Below are positions 36,695-48,500 of a stretch of DNA of 64,000 nt, one piece after another (within the stretch, counting starts at the first letter, position 1; every line of letters starts with the position of its first letter). The position numbers and the translations under genes are program-made. The stretch spans positions 12,652,418 to 12,716,417 of the forward strand of contig OX387605.1 in NCBI GenBank assembly GCA_947568835.1, given 5' to 3'. The DNA comes from Protonemura montana (taxonomy: Eukaryota > Arthropoda > Insecta > Plecoptera > Nemouridae). Below the pieces are notes generated by a model. That model was not told where the DNA came from, ran no database searches, and saw only the letters and a list, made by a program, of their open reading frames with translations.

Positions 36695-39154
36695 TGTTAT
36701 CTCAACGTTGTCCTATATCAGGCCAAATTATCAAATCACTTACATCCCGCCCGTGTTCAAATCGCTTCATATCGACAGGTGTCTTTCCCAGCCCCCATCA
36801 CGCTACAGAATGAAACACGATGAAACCCAACGGCAGCTTAGAGGGAAATGTCGTCCTAAATTGAAATGTTCATCAGTCGACAACTACCGTAAATACAACA
36901 TTAGATACAGCTGACTTTCCTCATTCTGCATGAATCAAAACTAATAAAACGTACAATTTCCTTGTTCCCCTTTCCAGCTGGTGGAGAGCGACGTTGCCAT
37001 ATTTTGATAAGGACCGAGACGGGGCGGGAACTCTGATCTCATCTTTCATTTTATTTCATTATTCATATATAAATGGTCCATCGTGGTCCATACACCACGA
37101 TTGGTATTAGCAGGCGATGTACACACAAATTATTACATGGAGCCTTCATACCTTTACCTATCCTTGGATGTTCAACTAATCTTTGCTTGGGACCAACATA
37201 GGACGAATATTCATTGGATCTCCTTCCTTTGACACTAGAATCCTCTAGTTTATCTTAATCAGGCATGGCATGGTGGTAAATTGAGAAGTTGATTCCTTGA
37301 TACGTCCTATGGTTACTTATAATATATAGAAATACGTATGATTTATAATATGATCAAATCACATCACAAATTTTGTTGTTTTTTTAATTACGAGGTTCCC
37401 AATAGCTACATTTTTTTTTCAGAATATATCTAACACAATAATGTATTTATGTATTAATATATATATATAATCAATGGTCTTCCACTTAAGTTCCTCCTAA
37501 CTGGTCAACTATACATCTTTTTAGGTCAATGGCCCTCGTCACAAAATAAAAAAAGATAGCACTCACAATGCCTCTATGGATTAGGAAAACACTTGTAACA
37601 ACTAGCACTGTTGAGTTTTCAGAAATTGAACTTATTTTTTGGCCTTATTGCAGAACTCACCATGCCAAAGTCTCTACATTGGGTTGGTCTGCCTGCTAGC
37701 TAAAGTCAACCATGACCAACCGAGTCCTCCCAGCTCCTCCAAAATGTTTGCAGCCGACCATCTCAGGACCAAGTACTGCCGGACAAGCCTGGCACACAGT
37801 GGATTGCTTCAGCAAGCGAGGTGTCAGCTCAATAAGCTGCCGCAGTGTATCAAGGTTGAAGAATGCAGACTAAAATGTGCAGTGGAACCAACGGTGGAAC
37901 TTAAAAAGCGACCAAATGTATGACTGTGGGAATTAAATTTCAATAGTCATACCTATCACAAATTGTACACCATATTTGCTTCCAGGTGCAAATCAGCTTT
38001 ACTTTGTCATGACTAGAAAAAAAGGCTAGGTAGGAAATAGAGCAGTTACAAAACCATGCAGAAAAAAGCGATATAGTTTACTGACTTGTATTTTGTGATC
38101 AATATATACAGAACAAAGGTCTTGACTCACCTACCTAGTCTCAATTAAATAACTGTAGTGCCCATTTAAAGACACCCAATCACTATTAACATGCTCCTTT
38201 TACTGTCAGTTCAGGTTAAAGCAATCTGTTCGGAACTCAAAACTTTACCCATGACTTAACTCGATGTTTATTGCAATGCTGATGGACTGTCCTAGGTCCT
38301 ATTGCCATGGGCTCAACTATAACCCTTAAAATTAAGTGCTTCAAAGAGAGCTAACAAAAAACGGTACACGTGACGAGGTTGTTCTTGCCGATGCCATGAG
38401 TTTATCAATAGTGCTAGAATGGACAGCCTTTGCTACAACTACAAATCAAAGCAACTTGTAGCTTAGGTTTAAAATGGAATAATTTAAGAGATTTAATCAC
38501 ATACTACACAGTTGTAAACAGGTATCTCAAAAATTTGACTGACCAACCAAAAGCAACTATAACAAACTATGAGTCAGATTTGTTGAACGAGTGTTGTAAT
38601 AGTTAAAAGTTGCCATTCGTATTTAAGGTTAATGGAATATTGAAAAGGCTTCAAAGGATGAAAACAGGATACTGCGATCATTTACTTTGGTTAGTTGTGC
38701 ACCTTTCATCGCTTTCCTAACCTTTGATATCACACCAATAATTTATGGAAAATTTGTCCATGTAGCCAATGAAAATCAATTAGATGATGTTACCAATAAA
38801 ATGTATTACCTACCTACTACCCTTTTTTAGTTCAATTATTTTAAGTTAAATATGTATTCATTGTGAATAAAACCAGATTTCATAGCAGAAGAAAATAACT
38901 TAAAAGTAATTAATAGTAGTAGGCTCAAATAATTGGTCTATATCTGATTCTTAGAATCACGGTAATGGAACAACTCCTGCTTAATCAAACAGCACACTGC
39001 TAAATCCCTATAGAGACTGCAATGCTGCAATACAATTTTTATCAACCTTGACTTAGCCAGCCAAAAGAAGCGAAAAGTTTGACTCGATGGCAAAAAAGCG
39101 CGGCCTGTTAAAGGAACTACTTTTTGATTGTTTTGCAAGGACCCCAACGGAGCA
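36695..39154. other. intergenic region between MALT1 and PRELI genes
   Basis: It contains the MALT1 upstream region and the PRELI 3' UTR. Apart from the exon-like stretch at 37696-37869 I see only AT-rich DNA, including a TA run near 37458-37470, with no recognisable repeat family. Confidence 0.5.
37696..37869 (-). CDS. orphan terminal-exon-like open stretch
   Basis: After an acceptor (CACATTTTAG|TCT) the minus strand is open for 57 codons to a TAG. It reads SAFFNLDTLRQLIELTPRLL, then a Cys-containing stretch and KHFGGAGRTRLVMVDFS. Length, splice border and composition look exon-like, but no upstream exon was found and no family was recognised. It could be a pseudogene piece. Confidence 0.25.
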   Translation of the reverse strand, partial: SAFFNLDTLRQLIELTPRLLKQSTVCQACPAVLGPEMVGCKHFGGAGRTRLVMVDFS

Positions 39155-40703
39155 CTAGTTGGAGCTTGGTTGGCAAGCGGCATATAGAGTTCCAGCTCCC
39201 GCCACTATCCGTGAAGCGCCCTTGCCCGTATCTCCGCTGCCACTCCGGTTTGCACCGCCCCCCGTTGGGGCTGGAGGCGTGGGTGGGAACATGGCAGTCA
39301 GAACGTAGTTGAAACCACCTGCCATCTGGTGGCAGTTTTTGCGAAACCTTTCCAGTCCAAACGCCTGAAAACAAACAAGAAGCATTTTCATGAGTGAGCA
39401 GAAGTTGATGTGCCATCAAAAAATGAACGAAAGGTTTTTATTATTATCAACACTATATCTAACCGTCTCAAAAATTGATGCCTAAACGGGGACTCATCAA
39501 ATACACTAGAATCGTCTCAGAAAGCCAGTGTCCAGGTTCAGAGCAACACCCGCGATAGGTGCAGATCGAGGTTCGAGTCCCCCTTTGGGCATCAATTTTT
39601 GAGACAGTTAAAGTGTTGATAAAAATAAAATTCCCCTGCGCATTGCAAGCGTTTGCAATTTAAATAAGATTTCATCCTAACGAAAGGTTTGGCTAGTGCC
39701 TAATTAAGCTCTTCCTCGATAAATTCCGTAAGTGGCAACAACAGTAAGACATCACAATATTAACAATATTTTTATACATCTATTTTATTCATTTTTTCCT
39801 TACCACACTCCCTACCTTCTAGAGATAAACAAAAACATCTAGAACGACTAACCTGTATGGCACGGCCAAAGCCAAAGACCTGAGAGTCAATCCAAGCACT
39901 GCGTCGGGCTTCTGTCCATCCAGGATGTTCTTTGCTAGCTGAGTATACCACCTTCTCCACCACACTCTGGAAGTGCACCATCAGTCACATCAGACGATAG
40001 TCCAAATGCCAAACAACACCAAGTCAATTTGGGGCAAACTACACAACTTTACTTTCCCACCATCTCTTTGGCCAGACTTCTAACAACCGTACTTTCTAAA
40101 AAGGAAGACTGATAAAAGGCAAAGTCTAGGCAATGTTATGTTTACCTTCCTATATTCACTACTGATATCCAATTATTTCTCTAAGACAATACTTAAAATT
40201 GCTTTAAATTTTCTTAGCTTTCACAAGAGTAAGCTGAAAAGTGGTCTAGTCTATTATCATTGCGTAATCCACCTACCATAACACGGACATATCCCAGGTT
40301 GCGAGTGTATGTGACAAGAGTACGCTCAACAGGATCGACAATCGACTCCTCCACAATCTTGACAGAGCGGTTGCTCATAAATCTCTCGCCCCATTTTGGT
40401 ACACGGTTTGTCTTGGTAAGTAGTCGTTTAGTGAAGAGCCGGCGACCTCGCACCTCTCGGAAAACGGTATCCTCGGACAGGACATGCGAGCTACACAAGA
40501 CAACCGTGGTTTACTAAAGCATTTGAACTAGGGAGTAGCAATTTGGAAAAAAATATCTTGGTCATATCTTGGTCACCCTAAGAATAATAGCGCATTCTAC
40601 GAATACCATACCTGTGAGGGTTCGGGTATCGATTCCAGAAGGCAACAGCAACCTGGTCCCAAGTGAAGTGGAACAGTGATGTGCTCTCAAAGTACTTGAC
40701 CAT
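39155..40703 (-). CDS. prel: PRELI domain lipid-transfer protein (preli-like/PRELID1)
   Basis: Exons: 40612-40703, 40277-40490, 39853-39966, 39155-39364; 209 residues (human PRELID1 219). PRELI/Ups1 proteins carry phosphatidic acid across the mitochondrial intermembrane space with TRIAP1, feeding cardiolipin synthesis. The PRELI/MSF1 domain spans residues 1 to about 170: [85 protein letters not shown] and [11 protein letters not shown]. From memory, VFGFGRAI and [12 protein letters not shown] are nearer to Drosophila preli-like than to human. The tail is Pro/Gly-rich and shorter than the vertebrate coiled tail. The start agrees with the family N-terminus (MVKYF). Confidence 0.93.
39437..39690 (+). 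repeat. tRNA-derived SINE in palindromic arrangement
   Basis: A plus-oriented copy (head 39525-39590, B box GGTTCGAGTCCC, body TGCGCATTGCAAGCGTTTGC) is preceded by an inverted partial copy. 39437-39494 is complementary to about 39575-39630, so the unit can fold into a long hairpin. It lies in the last intron of the PRELI gene. Confidence 0.8.
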
Positions 40704-41883
40704 GTTTTTGACTGCAAATGGACCGTTTCGACGTTAACCCACGTCTTTTTACCTGCAATCCAGAGCGAGACAGATAAAAATATAGTAATCAGATAAGCAA
40801 GGAAGTAGAAACAGCTGTGGTAGCCTTGGAATGAGCCTTGACGATCGAACAAGGTCCGCTTAAGCAATTTTGGGTTTGAGATCTACAACAATTCTTACCA
40901 AAGTCTTTAGGAAGCTATTTACTTTTGAGGGAGGGATTTAAATGATGACAAAGGTCAGCTCGGGCCGTGAATCCTTCCATTTTAGTAGATGAACTGGCCG
41001 GTGCACAACTTAGGCAGCCATACTGTAATTTTGATGCAGACAGAAAAGGAAGTTTCCGTACAGTGTTGCCAGCTACACCATTCTCAACTTTAAGGAAAAT
41101 TAGTTAGAAATTGTTACGAATCCAAACAAAGTGGCGCATGAATAGCATTAACCAGAATAAACCGATCATTAACCGATCGTGGACCAGATATTAAAAAAAA
41201 AAACAGCAAAATAAATAAAGGCCATGCATATGGACCCAAATTCAAATGATTAATTTTGCAGTTCTGTACAGCCAGATTTGCTGTTGGAGGAAATCATGTG
41301 CAGCTGCGTTTTCATGAAATTTCTAACAATTAGTGTGGAATAAGAAAAAGCTTGAATAGGAATTCAGAATGGATCCGATTTGTTTTACAGGTACTTTTTT
41401 AGCTAACACCAAAGACGCCAACAACTCTTTAAAAATTTGTTCGATTCGTTGTTCTTAACAATTTTTTAACTGCAATCCTGTTCTAATATCTGAGTACAAC
41501 ATCATCCTCTTTAATATTCACGCCTTCTACCATTCAACGCTTCTACGATAGACAAGCATTAAATCTGTACTAAAATTTCATATACTCACAACGCATCGAA
41601 CTTAATGAAACTCATACTCTCCCCCTTTTCAAATAAAAATAAAGAGACAGATATAAACACATGCTCATCTATAACAAAATTGGAATTGCGTTTGGGAAGT
41701 CTTTATCGCAAAAAATCATTACACAGTTTGCAATAGATTATAAAAGTAACATCACGATTATTATGCCCTGGAACAAATGACAAACATTTTAGATTGAAGA
41801 GGAGCTAGAGTAGAAAATGCAAAGACATAATTATTAGGGACTACATTTTATTTTCCAATAATTAATTGACAAAAGTGTTCAAA
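40704..41883. other. intergenic region, PRELI promoter side and prominin 3' side
   Basis: This region must hold the PRELI promoter and 5' UTR and the prominin 3' UTR. I see no repeats or further coding exons in its 1.2 kb. Confidence 0.5.
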
Positions 41884-44800
41884 TTACATTTTCATTTCTA
41901 ATTCATGGGTAGAAGTTGCTCCTAGTGCTGCTTGCATCGACTGCTCTGAAATCTTTCTGTGGAGATGAAGCCGCATACGCAAGTAACGCACTGAGAAAAA
42001 CGAGTCAACACAGTTTTAAAATTAAAATGTAAAAAAAATACAATAATATATTTTGATGGAATAAACACAGTAGATTGACATCCACTAAAACTTACCCCTG
42101 ACCCCTCGTAAACACACTCCTAAGTGACACGAGAGCAGCATCATTGCCATCAGCGCAATAGCCATCAGCAAATGTGTCACCCAAATGGCATTCTAAAAAT
42201 AACAAAAATATTTGGTGCATTTTGAAGCATCTACATCATATACTTGGACCACCTATTCTAGTTTAGGGCCAGTAGGCATCTAGTTCTACAACTGCTTACA
42301 ACAACACTCTTTGTCATATAGAAAGGTAAAGAGTAAAAGAGCTCTCGGTTAACGAGTTCCTTTCATCCAATATATTGTATACTTTTGACGAGTTTAAAAA
42401 AATGTAATATAACAATGCATTGTTAGACAATGTTTGTTTCTACATTATATTACTGATGACACACCTATATCTAATTATATGACAATTTTAATAATTTTGT
42501 ACATAATATTTAAAGCAGATATGAATAAATAGATACATTAATAAATAAAAATCATTTCTATGTGTTAAAAACTTGCAAGATTACATATTTAACAAAGCAC
42601 TCACTGCCAAAGATAGTCCCTCCCCGCATACCCCTTGAGCGACCGTGACGTAAGCATCAAAGACAGCGCGACAGCTGCCGAGTTCCGAGCTGACAGCGGG
42701 CGCGACACTGCGCCGCCAGTCCCTCATGCGCTGGTTGGCTTCCGCCGCGCAAGCCTGCGCTAACGTCTGTGTCTGTGCACGAACTTCACTGTGCAGCAAC
42801 TGGGATAAGCCGCGAGCAATTGAAGACAGGCTATGCAGGCTTCGCTGAAAGGACAGTTGCGAGATATCAGTAATAGTTGATGCTCATTTTTTATCAATTA
42901 TATTTCCAAACCGGAACAAATTCTGCTTTTTTAAGCAATTAAAAAAAATGCACTATATTAAAAAAAAAAGTTATCTGTGTCAGGAGGAAATTGACACAAT
43001 TAATGTGTACATCGCCAGGAGCTGCTGGGATACTTTAGCAATATTGTGGTGCTCACCTAATACTTTTTAATCATGCAAATGATTTAAAGTTATATAAGAT
43101 ATAATAATAATAATAATAATAATGTTTATTAGCAGTTTATATTTAAATAAAATGTTGTGTTTCGTCATGTAGGTACAATTAAAAGTAAATTACAATCTAG
43201 ATACATTTCCTATGGAATTCATCAATACATTAAAACTCTTTCTCCAGACAATAAATTTTTATATGAAATTTAGAGAGATGCAGAGATGCATCAACCCTGT
43301 TTCTAGCAGAGTGATATCGTCAATGACCCCACGAACCACCTCCTGGATATAGAGATGCATGAATGTCTTCTATAGAAAAAAGTGGATTGAAAGTTGAAAC
43401 TTTAAATTAATATCCCTGGTGTATTGAAAAAGGAGCGCAAATAAGCATAAAACCATTGATTTTGCCAAAACTCTGGGGAGTTCGGCCAGTTTTTCCAGTG
43501 CGGTCCGTAGATTCGGCAGCAACGCTGTCTCTAGCAGAGTGATATCGTCAATGACCCCACGAACCACCTCCTGGATGTAGTCATAGCTTGGGTCCCTTGG
43601 CAAAGCCAAAAGCAGCGGCCAGAGATGCCTCCTTGTCAAGTTGGCAGCCGTCAGGTTGGCAGCCCTGCTCGTTACCTGTCACCAATGTAAAAAAACCTAC
43701 CGTTAGCTAGGCAGGTGCTTTGCTCAACAAGATTGAATTGCCCTGAAACAATACCAAGATTCTACCAATTTTGATAACAGCATATAAACCATAGATTTTT
43801 TTTAACGAAATCATTCAAAAGATTTGTATACGTCTCTAGAATGACAACAATCAATCAAGCCAACAAACAAACAACATTTTTACTATAAGAACATCAATAC
43901 CCAAAAAACTGTCATATGGGGAATTGAACCCCATCTACAGTTTTCCCCAGTTTCAGGTTTCCAGGTTTTATGCCTTAAATGGCATAAAATCCCATTCCAA
44001 ATCCCATCCCAAAATCACGTTTATCCCCAATATGAAAATTCCAGCAAATTAGGAGTAATCAGTACTTCAAGTAGAAATCTGAATTAATAAGAAGACCAGG
44101 TAATCCTTGGCAAATTAACCTCATCTCAAACAAGACATTACAGCCACTGGTACCTGTGCAATGATTGTGAGGTTGATAGAGTCATAAGTTTTCTGCAGCA
44201 GAGTTTGCATGCTGTCCACTTGATTCACACTCATCCACTCAACAACAAGCAGCCCTTTGTCGAGTGCACACTCGAGCTGTGAAGCGTTTACGATCAGGGA
44301 CACTTGCTCAAGCTCCTTGCTCAAAGCAGGGCCCTGGAACAAAGAGATCATAAACTATTGTGTTTTTAGAGTCAAACTCCTTGTATATGACTCTGCATAA
44401 GTTTTGAAACATTTTCGTTTTCTTGGTCGTCCTCGCAGCCCAGCTAGACAGTAACGAAGCAGTGGATTTAGGAACATGAAACAGCTTGAACTGCAAGCCA
44501 TTTCAATAGTTTGCTTGATTTATGATGGGCACTTACATGGAGGTGATCGAAGTGAATGCTAACAAACAAATGATGAATCTTACCAGCTTGCAAAATATTT
44601 GAATATTGCTTTGCTTCATAACATTTCCTAAAACACAATTTTGCTGTAAGCATCATCAGCCTTTAAAATAAATCGTTTGCGCAAGGCAACGAATACCTAT
44701 ATACCTGTTCTTTACCCACTGGCGTTTTTCAAAATTTTCAAAATAATACACCCTTTGCAACAATTTGGATCAAGGAGACACACCAGATCGATGCCAAGGG

Positions 44801-45495
44801 CTGCCAGCAGATTCTGCCGTCGGTGGCAGTTGTCCAGGAGATCAAGCATTCGGGTCCCATTCGGTTTGTTGTCCCTGGACACTAGTCCCGCAAGCTTCGT
44901 ATCCATGTAAGTCATTCCATCCCACACCTGCAAAATCCACAACTGTACGATAGAGACCAAATAGGAAAACTAGATTCCGAAATACGTTTTTTATCCCTTC
45001 CTAAAGAGATGAGTCTGGGTGTAGACAATTTATAAATAAAGTGTGGCACCAAATCTTGTGTGTTTACTTAGCACATGATTTTCCCATAAAGGCTTAATAG
45101 TTAATTTATAACTGAAACTGTGCTGAAACATGATCACTTTTATGCATTTAAATCTTGTGCCAAATGTTTCTTTACCTTAGCACTTGCATAAAAATGAGGT
45201 AAAAAGTAAATCTATATACACACTTAACAGTAAAACCTGCCAAGCTATTTTCCAAATTGGGTAAGGAACGCAAAGTCTTACAGAGATGCAAAGCAAAGAC
45301 TTCATCGAGTGAATTGTGCAGACCAGTGTCAGAAAAGCGAAGCCAATGGTTACAGTGCCTTCGGCCCGTGACTTTTTATTTATTTATTTAAGTTTCTCTT
45401 ACAAAAGTACAATTAAGTAACGATGGTAAGGCAATATAATATAATTATAATAATATAATAATAATAATAACAATAATAGGATATAATATTATGTA

Positions 45496-45562
<67 letters not shown>

Positions 45563-48500
45563 TAATGCTATTAACGTAGTTATTGGGGACATTGGACATC
45601 TTGGTAGCTGCTTTTAAAATTTTTGGCAGACATTTCTTGAGCTTTGGTCCTGATTCCTACATCCATTTCATTCCACTGCCTTATCGTTCTGTTAATGAAT
45701 GAGTATTTTCCAATATCTGTTTGAGCACCCCTCTCCCTGTATATTCGGCCCTTTCTTCATCTCTAGTACTTCCAGCATTCCCTTCCCTATTTCCTTCCAC
45801 CCTTCCTGGCCGCATCTTGCCCTATAAATTGCACACAATCTTGCCCTGGTCCTCCTGCTTTCTAGACTCTCCCACCCTAGCTCCCGTATCATTTCGGTTG
45901 GGCTTTCCATCACTCTGACCTCCTTCTCCCACCTAAATCCTGTGACTCTCCTTGCTGCCAGCCTCTGAACTCTCTCCACCTCTTGGGTCTCTCCCTGTCT
46001 GTATGGATCCCATATGACTCCCCCATATTCCAGTGATGGCCTTACTAGCGCAGTGTATGCCTTCTCCTTTACCTGGCTTCCTGTTCCTTGAAGAGTGCGC
46101 ATGACAAAGTTTAGGCTCCTGATTCCCTTCTCCACTACCTGTGACTTGGCTCTTCTACTCAAGCTTCTCGTCTATCCATACTCCTAGGTATTTAGCTCCC
46201 TTTTTTATTTTTTTTTTTTAATCAGCTCTTGCCCTTCCAGTTTGTAGGTCCTTATTCTCCTTCCGTTGCTCCAGGTATGCCTCTAGGTCTATGAACACTT
46301 CCAAGTAGTACTTGTTTAGTGTGTCTGCCTTTTCTTTTGCACACACTATAACCTTCTCAAAAATTGTAAAATTGAATCAATTTTTGAGTTGGTTATAGTG
46401 TTCATAATAATAAAAAAGCAGTAACTCTACTTAGCTGCCAAAGGGAAAACCCACTAAGATGTTGGAATGTGCAAACGGTTTGAGCAAGGACATTTGTACC
46501 TCAAACATGGATTTTTCTTTAAAAGAGCAAAAAAACTCAATATCACTTGGAGCTCAAAATTTATAATTATCCACTATGAATAAAAATGTTAAAAAAATTG
46601 ACAGGGCTTAAATCTACCAAATGTCCGCTATCACAAAGGCGGCTTTAGGCAAGAATGTAAAAAAAAAAATAATATTTTAAGTCGGGTTGAGAGTTATGAA
46701 TATTATACCGTATGGCGTGATGCCATCGCGATTTGACTTCTAAATGGCTAAAACTGGTAAACTTGTCATACCTCTTTGCATTGCTGTAATAGAACCTTTA
46801 CCGTTTCCCGTAGGAACATGGCCACAAAACGTTATCAAGAATGGCACCTCAAAATCTATCAATACCCACGTACGAAAATCTAAAATACTACAATTTGATT
46901 TTTTATATTAATAATTGTGTCTTTTGCAATGCATGAGAAAATAACAGGAGACAGCACCCTTGACAGAATAGGCACTATTATTTTTACTGTGATTTGCTGA
47001 TTCAATGTAAGCTTATAAGTAAGAACTGCAGGTTTAACAAAAAATCAATCCATAGTCCGTCCTATCTCACAATTAATTCAATATCACATTGCATTGTAAA
47101 GACAATTTCTTTGATTGGATTGCAAACGGCGAGTACCTCGGTGTTGTCTAGCAAATCACGGAAGATGCGGAGGTCGAGCACAGGTCGGCATGCGGTGCTG
47201 CCGACATAGGATAGCAGCTGCCCGCCCCCCGCTAGCAGCAGGTGCAGCCAAAGCAGTGAAGCCCCAAACATGGCTGAAGCCTGCAAAAAATGAAAGGAAA
47301 CCTTTCACCTTGTTTTGTTCTTCTTGACCGTGACAGACCGTTGCGACGATGTTTTCTTCTGGAGTCTCATAAAGCAAAGCAGTAAATTTTAATAAAAGTC
47401 ATTTCATTAGTCTCCCCACTTTGCTGTTTGGAGGGGTAAAGGGTAGCTACCGACAGCGAGTCATAGTGACTCACTGGACGTAATTTGGCACAGCGCACCG
47501 ACTTAAGTGGACATTAATTTCATCGAAACTATTTAGCACTAAGGTTTAAGTTTAAGTTTGCACACTATCATATACTATTTGTATATTCCTAACTAATGCA
47601 CACTTGGTTTAGTTTCAATTTTAGTAGTGACATCACAAGCATTGAGAAAATGAAGGTGTGTACGCACCCAGAGCAAACGGGCGCCAAGACTGCGCCCGCT
47701 GCGTAAGAAGAGTGGGGAGTGAGCGGCACTGTGTCTGCGCATCTCGACGACGGAAACGGCAGCAGCAGCAGCGGCGACAATCAGCGTGACGATGCCGTGC
47801 ACGCCTGGCACAAGCACTAGCAGTGCACGGCCGCTGAACACTGTGGAGCCATCGTGGTAGCTATGCAGCCCAGGGGGGGAGGGGTTTAAAAAAGTGGGTA
47901 AATAAAATACATTTACTGAGAATTGCAGTACTGGTAACCAGCTATCCTAGTTGTTGTATCCTATGATTTTCCACGACCGCTCCAGGCATTTGCTGGGACA
48001 GTTACACAGAGCCGGCTACTTTTTAGCCACTTCCTCACTAAATCCCAGACCATTCTAGAGAGCCTTAAGAGCTAATGTAGCTTCCCAGAAAAAAAAAGCT
48101 GTGAAGAGCTCGCTAACCTTTTTTTTATATTATCCATCCATGTTTGATCTTCAAAAGTTTATATCTCCAGGAGAAAAAATTTCAACGTCTGTGAACCTGT
48201 CTGACCTGCCGACATCAAGACTGGCAACCACCTTCTGCCAAGTTTGTAGCCTCGAGGTAAGCTCGTCAATCCACCGAGTCGGCAGCAAAGCCTCGGAAGC
48301 TGCTGCCACGTTGTTTGCGGTCTTGTTGACAGCAACACTTGCCTCGTACGCCGCTAAACGCAGTGATGACAGCATAAGTGACTCGAGGTGTGCAAGCAAC
48401 GTAGCAGGCGCATGTTGTTTAAAGTCGGCAGACGTTTCGACAGCAGGTAGAAATGTGTCCAGGATAACAGACATGGTGGCCGACTCGGAAACCCAGTCAG

